A stretch of DNA of 64,000 nt from Gammaproteobacteria bacterium DTU037 (GCA_001513025.1 LFRZ01000013.1:40163-104162); one strand, 5' to 3'; shown: positions 42,832 through 53,556, counted from the first letter of the stretch. Numbers and translations: made by a program. The notes: generated by a model not told the origin, from the sequence alone.

Positions 42832-42860
42832 AAAAAACCCCAGCTGGTCTGGGGTTTTTT
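42832..42860 (+). terminator. Rho-independent terminator of oprF
   Basis: CCCCAG (42838-42843) pairs with CTGGGG (42849-42854), flanked by A6 upstream (42832-42837) and T6 downstream. This gives a 12-bp stem or a 6-bp stem with a T-run, a strong terminator. Confidence 0.88.
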
Positions 42861-42990
42861 TATGCCTAAAAATCATAAGAGTGAGTCTCTGGCCTGTTTT
42901 GTTCGGGAATGGTTGGGCTGTTATTGTTATAGCGTGGAGAGTCAGCGTTTTGGCTGCACAGCTTGGTCAGCGCGTGCTGGTCTTAAAGTA

Positions 42991-43016
42991 AAGCGCAACC
43001 AGGGAAGGTTGCGCTT
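42991..43016. terminator. Hairpin terminator downstream of the cysI-DUF934 unit
   Basis: AAGCGCAACC (42991-43000) pairs perfectly with GGTTGCGCTT (43007-43016) around AGGGAA. On the minus strand the stem is followed by TACTTTAAG, so it probably ends the cysI-DUF934 transcript. It could also back up the oprF terminator. Confidence 0.6.
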
Positions 43017-43060
43017 GTTTGAGACGACTGTGTTGCTTGTTGTGGTTTATACTGCAACTG

Positions 43061-43558
43061 TTAGACGGAGCGACGGCGGTACAGCGGTAGATTTTGATCG
43101 TAGGCCGCTTGATAGCTGACCGAGAGTTCAGTCAGGCTTTGCAGAGCATCTACTGGGCAGCGGTCGGCACGTATCACATAGGCGTCAAAGCCACAGCGCT
43201 GCATAAAGAACAATTGATCGCGCGCGACATCACCAATAGCGCGTATTTCACCACGATAGGCATAACGCTCGCGCAATAGGCGTGCGCTGCTAAAATGTCT
43301 GCCATCAGTAAAGACTGGGAAATTTAATGCAATCACTGCAAAGTGCGCTAGATCGTCCACCAGATCCTCGATCACTTGATCGGATTCCAGCCAAACTCCT
43401 AAGGGCTGTAGGCCTTGCAGTTGCTCTTTATGCTGCTGCCATAAGGGCAAAGGAATGATGGCCTGTGCGGTTTGTAGTGCTTGCTCCAGTTGTGCATCGG
43501 CTTCGAGCAGAGTCCATTGATCATCGACCACTTGATTATTCTTAATGATTGCTGGCAT
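43061..43558 (-). CDS. DUF934 protein, sulfite reductase partner
   Basis: The 165-residue protein begins MPAIIKNNQVVDDQWTLL. It contains the DUF934 core LGVWLESDQVIEDLVDDLAHFAVIALNFPVFTDGRHFSSARLLRERYAYRGEIRAIGDVARDQLFFMQRCGFDAYVI. DUF934 genes almost always follow an assimilatory sulfite or nitrite reductase gene and are presumed to help electron delivery or assembly; the biochemistry is unknown. The ATG at 43558 overlaps the end of cysI by 17 bases. The frame is open further upstream, but inside cysI. Confidence 0.88.
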   Translation of the reverse strand: MPAIIKNNQVVDDQWTLLEADAQLEQALQTAQAIIPLPLWQQHKEQLQGLQPLGVWLESDQVIEDLVDDLAHFAVIALNFPVFTDGRHFSSARLLRERYAYRGEIRAIGDVARDQLFFMQRCGFDAYVIRADRCPVDALQSLTELSVSYQAAYDQNLPLYRRRSV

Positions 43559-45200
43559 AAACACGCTCCTTAAATGCATTGATGCCAATACGTTGGAAGG
43601 TATCAATAAATTGTTCTTCTGCGGTTCGATGTTCGATATAAACATCAATCAGTTTGCTGATGACATCGGGCATCACATCTTGGGCAAAGGAGGGGCCGAG
43701 GATTTTACCTAAACTGGCTTGGCGGCCACTGCTACCGCCTAATGACACCTGATAAAACTCTTCGCCCTTTTTATCCACGCCGAGAATGCCGATATGGCCT
43801 ACATGGTGATGTCCGCAGGCGTTCATGCAGCCAGAGATATTCAGGTCTAGATCGCCGATGTCGAATAAATAATCAAGGTCGGCGAAACGTTCTTGAATGG
43901 CCTCAGCGACCGGTATGGATTTAGCATTGGCTAACGCGCAGAAATCACCGCCTGGGCAGCAAATAATATCGCTGAGCAAACCTATATTGGGTGTGGCAAA
44001 ACCATGCTCACGTAACAGACCCCAAAGCTCAAAGAGTTTGTTTTGCTCTACATCAGCCAGCACAATGTTTTGCTCGTGAGTATTACGCGCTTCAGAAAAA
44101 CTGTATTGATCGGCTAAGTCAGCAATGGTATCCAGTTGTGTGTCCGTCACATCACCCGGTGCGATACCGGTTTTCTTTAGTGATAAGGTGACTGCGGCAT
44201 AGCCAGGCTTTTTATGCGCGACCACGTTGCGGCTGCGCCAGCGTGCAAAACCTGGGTGCTCTGCATCCAAGGCGTTCAGCTGTGCGCTGGCGTCACTCAA
44301 GTCTAAGTAAGCAGGATCATTAAAGTGCTTTGCAACGCGTTGCACTTCTTCCTCGGTGAGGGTGATAGGGCCGTCTTTTAAATGGACCCATTCCTCGGCG
44401 ACGCGTTCGGCAAATACTGTGGGTGTGAGCGCTTTGACGAGTATTTTAATCCGCGCTTTATACTTATTATCACGGCGACCAAAGCGGTTGTAGACACGTA
44501 AAATCGCTTCTAAATAGCTGAGCAAGTGTTGCCAAGGTAGAAACGCGTTGATGCAGCTACCAACAATCGGGGTGCGGCCTAAACCGCCGCCGACCAACAC
44601 GCGAAAGCCTAACTCGCCAGCGTTATTATGCAGCGCTTCAAGACCGATATCGTGTACTTCGATTGCGGCACGGTCGAGTGCGCAGCCATTAACGGCGATT
44701 TTAAATTTACGCGGTAAACGAGCGAATTCAGGGTGAAAGGTTGACCATTGGCGAATGATTTCACACCAAGGGCGTGGGTCAACACGCTCATCGCGCGCCA
44801 CCCCAGCAAACTGGTCAGTGGTGGTGTTACGGATGCAGTTACCACTGGTTTGAATGGCATGCATTTGCACACTGGCCAATTCTTCTAAAATATCGGGTAC
44901 ATTTTCCAGTGCTGGCCAGTTGAGTTGTACGTTGGTGCGCGTGGTGATATGCGCATAACCTTTATCGTATGTGCGTGTGATATGCGCGAGCATACGCAAT
45001 TGCTTGCTCGACAGCAGGCCATAGGGTACGGCAATGCGTAGCATCGGCGCATGGCGCTGAACGTAAAGACCGTTTTGTAGGCGCAGTGGTAAATACTCGT
45101 CTTCAGAGAGTTCGCCAGCAAAATAACGGCGGGTTTGATCGCGAAATTGTTTGACGCGATCTTCAACGATTTGTTGATCGTATTGGTCGTAAATATACAT
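43542..45200 (-). CDS. cysI: Siroheme-dependent sulfite reductase (nitrite/sulfite reductase hemoprotein)
   Basis: The 552-residue protein reduces sulfite to sulfide for cysteine synthesis. It has the duplicated ferredoxin-like and siroheme folds: HITTRTNVQLNWPALE and TSGNCIRNTTTDQFAG in the first half, then the 4Fe-4S/siroheme cysteines C415-x5-C421 and C458-x3-C462 in IICCPGGDFCALANAKS and ISGCMNACGHHH. The pairing with DUF934 matches the P. aeruginosa cysI locus as I recall it, rather than a nitrite reductase. No adjacent cysJ is present, so the electron donor is probably ferredoxin or an unlinked reductase. AGGGA precedes the ATG. Confidence 0.92.
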   Translation of the reverse strand: MYIYDQYDQQIVEDRVKQFRDQTRRYFAGELSEDEYLPLRLQNGLYVQRHAPMLRIAVPYGLLSSKQLRMLAHITRTYDKGYAHITTRTNVQLNWPALENVPDILEELASVQMHAIQTSGNCIRNTTTDQFAGVARDERVDPRPWCEIIRQWSTFHPEFARLPRKFKIAVNGCALDRAAIEVHDIGLEALHNNAGELGFRVLVGGGLGRTPIVGSCINAFLPWQHLLSYLEAILRVYNRFGRRDNKYKARIKILVKALTPTVFAERVAEEWVHLKDGPITLTEEEVQRVAKHFNDPAYLDLSDASAQLNALDAEHPGFARWRSRNVVAHKKPGYAAVTLSLKKTGIAPGDVTDTQLDTIADLADQYSFSEARNTHEQNIVLADVEQNKLFELWGLLREHGFATPNIGLLSDIICCPGGDFCALANAKSIPVAEAIQERFADLDYLFDIGDLDLNISGCMNACGHHHVGHIGILGVDKKGEEFYQVSLGGSSGRQASLGKILGPSFAQDVMPDVISKLIDVYIEHRTAEEQFIDTFQRIGINAFKERVYASNH

Positions 45201-45273
45201 GGTTGTCCCTGTATCAAGCGGCAGTAAGCGTGTGGCATGGGGTGCAGAATAGCAGCTACAGTAGCAATCATTG

Positions 45274-45304
45274 CTTATGCGATAAAGTAATTATTTATCA
45301 TAAG
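45274..45304 (-). promoter_or_regulatory. AT-rich dyad upstream of cysI
   Basis: GATAAA-GTAATTA-TTTATC (45281-45299) is a perfect 6-bp inverted repeat. It is extended outward by CTTAT (45274-45278) and ATAAG (45300-45304), about 80-105 bp before the cysI start. It matches the E. coli Fur consensus at roughly 13 of 19 positions by eye and could equally be a CysB-type or other regulator site. Confidence 0.35.
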
Positions 45305-45428
45305 ATGATTCTTTTTTGATATAAGGGCTGTATTCTAGGGTGGCGTGATGCAGGTCAACACATAAAGTGGGTGAGCGACAGGCATGCCACCCACCCAGGG
45401 CTATTACTCGTCTAGGCAGGGGCGTATG

Positions 45429-48400
45429 TCAATCATCGTAACCGAGTGCTGGGCTCAGCCAGCGTTCAGTGTACTCTAGGTCATGGTTGCGGCGTTTTGC
45501 GTAACTTTCGACTTGGTCCTTTTCAATTTTACCTACGGCAAAGTACTGTGCCTCAGGATGGGCAAAGTACCAGCCGCTGACCGCAGCGGTAGGGAACATT
45601 GCATAATGCTCGGTCATCTGAACGCCGAAGTCCTGATTGGGATCAAGCAGTTCAAACAGGGTGCCTTTTTCGGTATGGTCAGGGCAGGCTGGGTAGCCTG
45701 GTGCCGGGCGGATACCTTTGTACTTCTCACGAATCAGCTCATCGTTGCTCAGCGCTTCGGCTGTATCGTAACCCCAGTATTGAGTGCGTACTTGCTGGTG
45801 TAACCATTCGGCACAGGCTTCAGCCAAGCGGTCAGCTAAGGCTTGCACCATGATCGCATTGTAGTCATCGCCTTGGGCTTGGTAGGACTTAGCCAGTGCA
45901 TCCACGCCAATTCCTGCGGTGACAATAAAACCACCCACGTAGTCCGTTACGCCAGTGTCTTTCGGCGCGACAAAGTCGGCCAGCGACATATTGGGCTTGC
46001 CGTCCGTTTTTTCAATTTGCTGACGTAGGTGATGCAGCATGGCGATGGGTTCGCCGGACTCATCATAGAGTTCAATATCATCGTGATTGACTTGATTGGC
46101 TGGCCAAAAGGCAAAAGTGGCGCGCGCCTCGATCAGGTTTTCATCGATCATTTTTTTCAGTAAGACTTGGGCTTCGTCGAATAAAGTTTGTGCTGCCTCA
46201 CCGACCACTTCATCTTTGAAAATACGTGGATATTTACCGACTAAGTTCCACGAAATAAAGAATGGCGTCCAGTCAATATACTCAGCCAATACTGATAAAT
46301 CGATATTGAATAGGCGTTGAGTACCGAGCACATTAGGTTTGGGTGCTTGGTAGGTGCTCCAGTCAAATTTAGGTTTATTGGCTAACGCTTGCTCATAGCT
46401 CAGGCGTTTGGTGCGCACGGTGCGCGCGGCAATACGCTCACGCACTTGGGCATATTCTTCACGGATTTTGCGTGTGTATTCAGGTTTAAGCTCTTTTGAC
46501 AGCAGGGTGGTGACCACGCCTACGGCGCGTGAGGCATCGGTCACATACACCACGGCATCATTGCTGTAATGCGGGTCAATTTTGACCGCAGTGTGGGCTT
46601 TAGAGGTGGTCGCACCACCAATGATGAGCGGCAGGTGGAAGTTTTGCCGTTGCATTTCTTTGGCAACGTTGACCATTTCATCCAGTGATGGAGTGATTAA
46701 GCCTGACAAACCAATGATGTCACATTTTTCCGCAATGGCGGTCTTCAGGATTTTATCCGCAGGCACCATCACGCCTAAGTCAACAATGTCATAGCCGTTA
46801 CAACCCAGTACCACTGCAACAATATTTTTACCAATATCGTGCACGTCGCCTTTCACTGTAGCCATTAGGATTTTACCTTTGGCTTCCGGCTTATCACCTT
46901 TTTCCGCATCAATAAAGGGCACTAAATGGGCGACCGCTTGTTTCATCACTCGAGCGGATTTAACCACTTGCGGTAAGAACATTTTACCGCTGCCGAACAA
47001 ATCACCAACGATATTCATCCCAGACATCAGTGGCCCTTCAATCACTTCAATCGGGCGGGCAAATTGCTGACGGGATTCTTCAGTATCTTCCACAATCCAT
47101 TGGGTGATGCCTTTAACCAGTGCATGTTCTAAGCGCTGATTAACCGGCAGGCTGCGCCATTCTTCGGTTTCAACTTCTTTAATCGAGCCATCGCCGCGGT
47201 AGTCTTCGGCAATCGCCAGTAAGGCTTCAGTGGCGCCAGAGTGGCGATTGAGAATCACATCTTCCACTTTATTACGCAAATCCGTTGGGATTTGGTCGTA
47301 AATTTCCAGCTGACCGGCATTCACAATCCCCATGCTTAGACCATTTTGAATGGCGTAGTAGAGGAAGACTGAGTGAATGGCTTCACGTACTGGGTTATTA
47401 CCACGGAAGGAGAAGGAAACGTTGGACACACCGCCTGAAGTTAGGGCGTACGGCAGGTTATCGCGAATCCAAGCGCAGGCTTCAATAAAGTCCACGGCGT
47501 AGTTGTTGTGCTCTTCAATCCCGGTGGCCACGGCAAAGATATTGGCGTCAAAAATAATATCTTCGGGCGGGAAACCGACTTGATTGACTAAAATGTCGTA
47601 GGAGCGGGCGCAGATTTCTTGCTTACGCGCGGCTGTATCGGCTTGGCCTTGCTCATCAAAGGCCATCACCACAACGGCAGCACCGTAACGGCGGCAGAGT
47701 TTGGCGTGTTTAATAAACTGCTCAACCCCTTCTTTCATGGAGATGGAGTTGACGATGCCTTTACCCTGAATACACTTCAGACCGGCCTCGATAATGTCCC
47801 ATTTCGATGAGTCAATCATAATGGGTACGCGTGAAATATCAGGCTCACCGGCGATTAAATTAAGGAAGGTGACCATGGCCGCTTTAGAATCAAGCATGCC
47901 TTCGTCCATGTTGATATCAATTACTTGCGCGCCAGACTCAACTTGTTGCAGGGCCACGGCGAGGGCTTCGGTGTAATTGTCTTCACGGATTAAGCGCGCA
48001 AAACGTGCTGAACCCGTGATATTGGTACGCTCGCCAACGTTTACGAATAGCGAGTTACGATCAATAGTGAAAGGTTCTAAGCCAGATAAACGGCAAGCTT
48101 TCGGAATGTCGGGGATGACGCGAGGTGGATATTTAGCAACTTTTTCAGCGATAGCCCGAATATGCGCCGGCGTGGTGCCACAGCAGCCACCAACAATATT
48201 TAAGAAGCCAGAGGCAGCAAACTCTTCAATCATCGCTGCCGTTTCTGCTGGGGTTTCATCGTACTCAGCAAAGGCGTTGGGTAAACCCGCATTGGGGTGG
48301 GCGGATACGTAGGTATCGGCTTTTTCCGATAACTCTTGCAGGTACGGGCGCAACTCTTTCGCACCTAGCGCGCAGTTAAGACCGACCGATAAGGGTTTGC

Positions 48401-49121
48401 AGTGACGGATTGAGTTCCAGAAGGCCTCTGTGGTTTGTCCAGAGAGCGTACGTCCGGATGCATCGGTGATGGTTCCCGAGATCATAATCGGCAGGGTAAT
48501 GCCCAGCTCTTCGAACACGCCTTCCACGGCAAAAATCGCAGCTTTAGCATTCAGCGTATCGAAAATGGTTTCGATCATAATAATGTCAGCGCCGCCTTTG
48601 ATCAGGCCGCGCGTAGATTCGCTGTAATTCTCAACTAAAATATCAAAGGTGACGTTACGAAAGCCTGGGTTATTGACATCCGGTGATAGTGAGCAGGTGC
48701 GGCTGGTTGGGCCCAGTACGCCAGCAACAAAGCGTGGTTTGTCCGGTGTTTCTAAGGTTTTTGCATCGGCCACTTCGCGGGCAATACGCGCCCCTTCAAA
48801 GTTCAGCTCATAGGCAATTGACTCAAGGCCGTAATCAGACTGTGAGACTTGTGTTGAGTTAAAAGTGTTGGTCTCTATAATATCTGCGCCAGCATCCAGA
48901 TAGGCTTTTTCAATCTCTTGAATCTGCTTGGGCTGGGTCAGAATCAGTAAGTCGTTATTACCTTGTAGATCTTGTGGCCAGTCGGTAAAGCGCTCGCCAC
49001 GAAAGTCATCTTCAGTGAATTTGTAACTTTGAATCATTGTGCCCATGCCGCCATCGAGCACCAGAATACGCTGCTGCAGTGCTGCTTGAAGGGCTGTTTG
49101 ACGTGCTAAATGGTTGGCCAT
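45429..49121 (-). CDS. metH: Cobalamin-dependent methionine synthase
   Basis: MetH transfers methyl from methyl-THF to homocysteine through cobalamin. The 1230-residue protein has all four modules: the homocysteine domain ([15 protein letters not shown]; zinc cysteines in [14 protein letters not shown]); the pterin domain ([18 protein letters not shown]); the B12 cap and binding domain with the cobalamin-ligand motif [10 protein letters not shown] (about residue 760) and [11 protein letters not shown]; and the SAM-activation domain ([21 protein letters not shown]). It is divergent from cti. No cobalamin or SAH riboswitch is visible; the gap to cti is only 166 bp. Confidence 0.97.
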   Translation of the reverse strand: MANHLARQTALQAALQQRILVLDGGMGTMIQSYKFTEDDFRGERFTDWPQDLQGNNDLLILTQPKQIQEIEKAYLDAGADIIETNTFNSTQVSQSDYGLESIAYELNFEGARIAREVADAKTLETPDKPRFVAGVLGPTSRTCSLSPDVNNPGFRNVTFDILVENYSESTRGLIKGGADIIMIETIFDTLNAKAAIFAVEGVFEELGITLPIMISGTITDASGRTLSGQTTEAFWNSIRHCKPLSVGLNCALGAKELRPYLQELSEKADTYVSAHPNAGLPNAFAEYDETPAETAAMIEEFAASGFLNIVGGCCGTTPAHIRAIAEKVAKYPPRVIPDIPKACRLSGLEPFTIDRNSLFVNVGERTNITGSARFARLIREDNYTEALAVALQQVESGAQVIDINMDEGMLDSKAAMVTFLNLIAGEPDISRVPIMIDSSKWDIIEAGLKCIQGKGIVNSISMKEGVEQFIKHAKLCRRYGAAVVVMAFDEQGQADTAARKQEICARSYDILVNQVGFPPEDIIFDANIFAVATGIEEHNNYAVDFIEACAWIRDNLPYALTSGGVSNVSFSFRGNNPVREAIHSVFLYYAIQNGLSMGIVNAGQLEIYDQIPTDLRNKVEDVILNRHSGATEALLAIAEDYRGDGSIKEVETEEWRSLPVNQRLEHALVKGITQWIVEDTEESRQQFARPIEVIEGPLMSGMNIVGDLFGSGKMFLPQVVKSARVMKQAVAHLVPFIDAEKGDKPEAKGKILMATVKGDVHDIGKNIVAVVLGCNGYDIVDLGVMVPADKILKTAIAEKCDIIGLSGLITPSLDEMVNVAKEMQRQNFHLPLIIGGATTSKAHTAVKIDPHYSNDAVVYVTDASRAVGVVTTLLSKELKPEYTRKIREEYAQVRERIAARTVRTKRLSYEQALANKPKFDWSTYQAPKPNVLGTQRLFNIDLSVLAEYIDWTPFFISWNLVGKYPRIFKDEVVGEAAQTLFDEAQVLLKKMIDENLIEARATFAFWPANQVNHDDIELYDESGEPIAMLHHLRQQIEKTDGKPNMSLADFVAPKDTGVTDYVGGFIVTAGIGVDALAKSYQAQGDDYNAIMVQALADRLAEACAEWLHQQVRTQYWGYDTAEALSNDELIREKYKGIRPAPGYPACPDHTEKGTLFELLDPNQDFGVQMTEHYAMFPTAAVSGWYFAHPEAQYFAVGKIEKDQVESYAKRRNHDLEYTERWLSPALGYDD

Positions 49122-49154
49122 GTGTATCTACCTAATTAATTCTGTGCAATCGTA

Positions 49155-49187
49155 AAGATGGTAATGATAGCAAAATATCGCCATCTT
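49155..49187. promoter_or_regulatory. Dyad in the metH-cti divergent promoter region
   Basis: AAGATGG (49155-49161) and CCATCTT (49181-49187) are perfect inverted arms. Inside them GATA (49166-49169) and TATC (49176-49179) form a second pair. The element is 34 bp from the metH start and about 100 bp from cti. It may be an operator for a methionine or membrane regulator, or a hairpin in the metH leader. Confidence 0.35.
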
Positions 49188-49287
49188 GAGCGCACTGCTG
49201 GGTTATTAAGCCGTGTGCGGCCTTTGTTCAGTGTACATTGGCGGGTTGCAGTGGGTTTGTCTTGTATAACTGAAAAGTTGAGGCGTT

Positions 49288-51564
49288 ATGAAAAGGTGGT
49301 ATTGGGCTTTTTTAGGGCTGTTATGCAGCCCGTGGGTGAGTGCAAGTCAAAGTTCTTATAGCCAAGATATTCAGCCTATTTTTACCCAGAAATGTGTGGC
49401 CTGTCATGCCTGCTATGACTCACCTTGTCAGTTAAATCTAGGCAGTGGTGAAGGCCTTGAGCGCGGTGCGCATAAAGAGCCGATCTACAACGGTCGACGT
49501 AAAGCGTCGCAACAAACGACGCGCTTATTTGTTGATGCGCACAAGAGCGAAACATGGCGCGAGAAGGGTTTTTTTGATGTGCTCGGCAAAGATCAAGCGC
49601 AAGCAGCGCTTTTAGCGCAAATGCTCGCGCTGGGGCGTCAGCAGCCGTTTGCGCCCAATAGTCGCTTGCCTGATGATTTAGCCATTGGTCTCGCGCGTAA
49701 AGATCAGTGCCCTCAGCCCCGTGAGTTTGCGCAGTATGCCCAGAATAACCCACACAGCGGTATGCCTTATGGTGTCACAGGGCTAACTAATGCTGAGCAC
49801 GCCAGCATTGAGCAGTGGTTGCAAGCCGGGGCGCAGATTGATTGGCAGCCTTGGACGGCCAATGCTGTTGAGCAGCAGCAGATTGAACAATGGGAGTCTT
49901 TTTTAAATGCGCCGGGCGCACGTGAGTCAATCGTCAGTCGCTGGCTATTTGAGCATTTATTTATTGCGCATATGCATTTTTCAGGTGGCGAGCCGGCGCA
50001 TTTTTTCCGTCTGGTACGTTCACGTACGCCGATGGGCGAGCCGGTTAAAGAGATTGCGACACGCCGCCCAAATGATGATCCAGGGATTAGCATGTACTAC
50101 CGCATGGTCCCTGTCGCTGATGTGATTGTGCATAAAACTCATATCACTTATGCCATGAGTCCTGCGAAGCTGGAACATGTGAAGTTACTGTTTTTGAGTG
50201 ATAACTGGCGCGCGGATAAAGTGCCAGGTTATGGTGCATTTTCACGCAGTAATCCCTTTGAAACCTTTGCCATGATTCCGGCGCAGGCGCGTTATCAGTT
50301 TATGTTGGATGATGCTGAGTATTTTCTGCGTAGCTTTATTCGCGGCCCTGTATGCCGTGGACAGATTGCCACGGATGTGATTCGTGATCATTTCTGGACA
50401 TTTTTTCAAGACCCGCAGCATGATTTATATCTCACAGATCCAGATTATCGACGTACAGTGACGCCGTTCCTGGCCGTGCCTGGGCAGTTTGATGATATTC
50501 GCAATTTATTAAAAATCTGGGGTCGCTATAAGGACAAACGCAATGCCTATGAGGATGTTCGCCGTCAGCACTATAGCCATGCCGAGCGGCCGGATTGGTC
50601 GCATATCTGGAGCGGTAATGATCAAGCGTTGCTGAGCGTGTTTCGTCAGCATGACAGTGCCAGCGTGCGTAAAGGGTTAATTGGTGATGTGCCGCAAACC
50701 ATGTGGCTGATGGATTTTCCATTGCTGGAGCGTACTTACTATCAGTTGGTGGTGAATTTTGATGTGTTTGGCAGTGTCTCGCACCAAGCGCAGACCCGCT
50801 TGTATTTTGATTTGATTCGCAATGGCTCTGAAGTAAATTTCTTGCGTTTAATGCCGCGTGATATTCGCTATGATCTGCTCAATGATTGGTATCAGAAGAG
50901 TGGTCAAATCAAACTATGGCTCGATTATACTGAGATTGATGACAAGACAAAAAGCGCCTTAGGTTTGCCCAAACGCAATAGCATGCGTGTCTTTGCCAAG
51001 CGTGCTTTGCAGCGTTTCGATGGCCTCAATGCACGCCCTGATCCTATCAATCGTTGTCGTAGTGCGCATTGTTATCGCGAGGGCTTAAGTCCTGAAGCCG
51101 CGGCGGTTGAGCACAGCTTAGCGCGTTTAGGCAGTCGTCCTGCTGCGGGCTTTAAGGTGATTGATTACTTACCTGAAGCCTCTATGTTGCGTATTGAGTT
51201 AAGTGATGGTCAGCGTGAGGTCTATAGCTTATTGCGTAATCGCGCGCATTCTAATGTGGCCTTTATGCTGGGTGAGTCGCTGCGTTATCAGTCAGGCTTG
51301 GATACTTTAACTGTCTACCCAGAGGTGCTCAGTAGCTACCCTAACTTTATCTTTAATATAAAGGCCGCTGAGGTGGCCCGCTTTGTTCGCGCTATGGAAC
51401 AAGTTAAAGATGAGGCAGCCTTTCGTAAAATCGTCGAACATTGGGGAATTCGCCGTACTCATCCGCAATTTTGGCAGTATTTTCACGATCTGAGCGAGCA
51501 TATCCGTGAGCGCGAGCCCTTAGAGGCAGGCGTACTGGATATGAATCGTTATGAGAACTTATAA
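49288..51564 (+). CDS. cti: Periplasmic fatty acid cis/trans isomerase
   Basis: Cti converts cis-unsaturated acyl chains of membrane phospholipids to trans, quickly rigidifying the membrane under solvent or heat stress. The 758-residue protein has a signal peptide (MKRWYWAFLGLLCSPWVSA) and a c-type heme motif CVACH (36-40). The Cti-specific body includes FSGGEPAHFFRLVRSRTPMGEP and PGISMYYRMVPVADV. GAGGCG precedes the ATG. It lies next to metH, as in P. aeruginosa by my recollection. Family members are restricted to a few gammaproteobacterial groups. Confidence 0.94.
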   Translation: MKRWYWAFLGLLCSPWVSASQSSYSQDIQPIFTQKCVACHACYDSPCQLNLGSGEGLERGAHKEPIYNGRRKASQQTTRLFVDAHKSETWREKGFFDVLGKDQAQAALLAQMLALGRQQPFAPNSRLPDDLAIGLARKDQCPQPREFAQYAQNNPHSGMPYGVTGLTNAEHASIEQWLQAGAQIDWQPWTANAVEQQQIEQWESFLNAPGARESIVSRWLFEHLFIAHMHFSGGEPAHFFRLVRSRTPMGEPVKEIATRRPNDDPGISMYYRMVPVADVIVHKTHITYAMSPAKLEHVKLLFLSDNWRADKVPGYGAFSRSNPFETFAMIPAQARYQFMLDDAEYFLRSFIRGPVCRGQIATDVIRDHFWTFFQDPQHDLYLTDPDYRRTVTPFLAVPGQFDDIRNLLKIWGRYKDKRNAYEDVRRQHYSHAERPDWSHIWSGNDQALLSVFRQHDSASVRKGLIGDVPQTMWLMDFPLLERTYYQLVVNFDVFGSVSHQAQTRLYFDLIRNGSEVNFLRLMPRDIRYDLLNDWYQKSGQIKLWLDYTEIDDKTKSALGLPKRNSMRVFAKRALQRFDGLNARPDPINRCRSAHCYREGLSPEAAAVEHSLARLGSRPAAGFKVIDYLPEASMLRIELSDGQREVYSLLRNRAHSNVAFMLGESLRYQSGLDTLTVYPEVLSSYPNFIFNIKAAEVARFVRAMEQVKDEAAFRKIVEHWGIRRTHPQFWQYFHDLSEHIREREPLEAGVLDMNRYENL

Positions 51565-51627
51565 GCTGGTAAGAGGTTACTCGGCCCCTCGAATCAAGGC
51601 TAAAGGTTAACTCGGGTGGCCGGCTGA

Positions 51628-53556
51628 TTATTGTTTTTCAAAAGAGCGCTCATGCCACTCAACCAGTGGTATGGGCGCTTTCAGTTTTTCGCCGTAGATC
51701 ACCGAGTAGGTCAGTACGTTTTGTACATAGAGGCGTGTCTCATCAAAGGGGATGCTCTCGACCCAGACATCGTAAGGTAAGTGCTTAGCATCACGCAGCC
51801 ACTGGCGCACACGGCCGGGACCGGCATTATAGGCTGCCGAGGCGAGGACCCGATTGCCATTAAATTGTCCCAGTACTTGGCTTAAATACGCCGCACCTAA
51901 TTGGATATTGATCGCTGGGATCACCGCACTGCGTGGTGTGGCTAAAGCAATACCATAACGCTGCGCGGTTTCTTTGGCCGTGGCCGGCATCAGCTGCATC
52001 AAACCCATAGCGCCGACATGCGATTTAGCTTGGATCATAAAGGCACTTTCTTGGCGGGTAATGGCAAACATCCAGCTCGACTGTAGACCGCGGTTTTTCG
52101 CTTCAGCGGCAAAGTTACTTTGGTGTGCCATGGGGAAACGTATCTCTAAGTCATCCCAGTAGCGTGCTTGAGTAATGGTGCGAATTGCAGGAAAATACCA
52201 GCCCATATCATAGGCAATCCGAGCTTGGGCAACCAGTTCGTCGCGGCTTAAAAAGTTACTGAGGTGATACCATTCGCGATGTGACTCGGTCACTTCATCA
52301 CGTGCATGAAACTCTAGGGCACGTCGCATGCCGGCAGTATTGCGCACTTTTTGGATGAGCTGTGGCTTAAGGGCTAAAGCTTGATGCTTAAGTTGATAGG
52401 GCTGCTGGCTTTGATCGGCGGCCATGAAACCATAAAAATCCCGCTCACGGGCCAGTGGCTGATACAGGATGAGTGGCTGCTGGCTGTTGGGTTGGGCCAG
52501 TTGCAGACTGCGGGCCTGCCAGTAACGCCAGCGATTGCTTAGGCTGAGCTCGGCAGGCAAGCGCCGGGTCAGTTGATAGGCATCATTCCAGCGTCCAAGA
52601 CGCAGCAATAAGCGCGCACGCCATTCGCTTAGGTTGCTGTTTTGCAGCTGTGGGTCGTAGCGCTCCATTAGAGCTAAGGCGCGCGGATCAAAACGTTTTG
52701 CTAGACGCAGACCAATATCGTTGGCCAGAGCTAATTGGTCGGCAGGGTTAAAAGTGACTGTCTTCTCATAGTGGCTGAGCAGTTGCACGCTGGCCTCTAA
52801 GTCCTCTCTGGCCAGTTTACGCAGACCTAAAGCAATCACTTCAGCGCTGCGCGCATCTTGTGCGCTAAAACGCTCGGTTTGTTTTATCAGGCTGGGCTTT
52901 TGCGCAACTTCAAGCAAACGTTGCCCCTGTTGCTGCTGGGTGTCTAACAGGGTCACTAGGTAGGTGGCCACACCATCGTTGCGTGCATCAGCGGCCAGCT
53001 TTAAACGTTGCCAGATTTTATCTTCAGTCAGTTGCCCAGCGGCACGCCAGCTATCAAACAGGGCATCACAGGCATTGGGTTGTGATTGTGCGTTAAGCCA
53101 AAGTTTTTCAGCGCTGGCAAAGGCGGCTTGGCTATGGCCCTGCTGTAATTGGTAGTGGCTAAAGCGGCAGTCCAATTCAGTAAAGTTTAATTCAGGGCTA
53201 TAGTACTTAAGAAACAACGGCCATTGCTGGCGCTCACTGAGTAAGCGTAACCAGCGTAATTTCATCCAGTTGATTTGGGGTAAATCGCCATGCTCCAAGA
53301 GAAACTTTTCGACCTCTGTATCGCTGGCGCTGGGCAGACGCTGGGTTAATTCGTCATAGGCTAAATACGCGGTTAATGGATAGTCGCGTAGTGCTGGGCG
53401 GTTATTGAGATAAACCGAGGCATCATTTTTACTGAGCGCTAATTTGGCTTGGTTATACAGTTGGCGTTGCTGCGTGAGCGAGGCCGCATAGGCTGTTGAT
53501 ACAGGGATCGAGAGTGTAAAAAACAACACCAGGGGTAATAGATATCGACTGCGCAT
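51628..53556 (-). CDS. slt: Soluble lytic murein transglycosylase
   Basis: Slt cleaves the MurNAc-GlcNAc bond of peptidoglycan, forming 1,6-anhydro ends. The 642-residue protein has a signal peptide (MRSRYLLPLVLFFTLSIPVSTAYA) and a long helical U-shaped superhelix domain. The C-terminal lysozyme-like domain carries the catalytic glutamate in AITRQESAFMIQAKSHVGAMGLMQLMPATAKETA, and ASAAYNAGPGRVRQWL follows. AGGG lies seven bases before the ATG. It is divergent from uup over 184 bp. Confidence 0.94.
   Translation of the reverse strand: MRSRYLLPLVLFFTLSIPVSTAYAASLTQQRQLYNQAKLALSKNDASVYLNNRPALRDYPLTAYLAYDELTQRLPSASDTEVEKFLLEHGDLPQINWMKLRWLRLLSERQQWPLFLKYYSPELNFTELDCRFSHYQLQQGHSQAAFASAEKLWLNAQSQPNACDALFDSWRAAGQLTEDKIWQRLKLAADARNDGVATYLVTLLDTQQQQGQRLLEVAQKPSLIKQTERFSAQDARSAEVIALGLRKLAREDLEASVQLLSHYEKTVTFNPADQLALANDIGLRLAKRFDPRALALMERYDPQLQNSNLSEWRARLLLRLGRWNDAYQLTRRLPAELSLSNRWRYWQARSLQLAQPNSQQPLILYQPLARERDFYGFMAADQSQQPYQLKHQALALKPQLIQKVRNTAGMRRALEFHARDEVTESHREWYHLSNFLSRDELVAQARIAYDMGWYFPAIRTITQARYWDDLEIRFPMAHQSNFAAEAKNRGLQSSWMFAITRQESAFMIQAKSHVGAMGLMQLMPATAKETAQRYGIALATPRSAVIPAINIQLGAAYLSQVLGQFNGNRVLASAAYNAGPGRVRQWLRDAKHLPYDVWVESIPFDETRLYVQNVLTYSVIYGEKLKAPIPLVEWHERSFEKQ

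Noticed and set aside
42862..43119. 85-codon plus-strand frame after oprF
   Set aside because: It begins at the T-run of the oprF terminator, contains the hairpin at 42991-43016 and runs into the convergent DUF934 gene; composition is not protein-like.
49122..49287. Cobalamin or SAH riboswitch upstream of metH
   Set aside because: The gap is too short for a cobalamin riboswitch plus the cti promoter, and no conserved B12-box or SAH core was seen.
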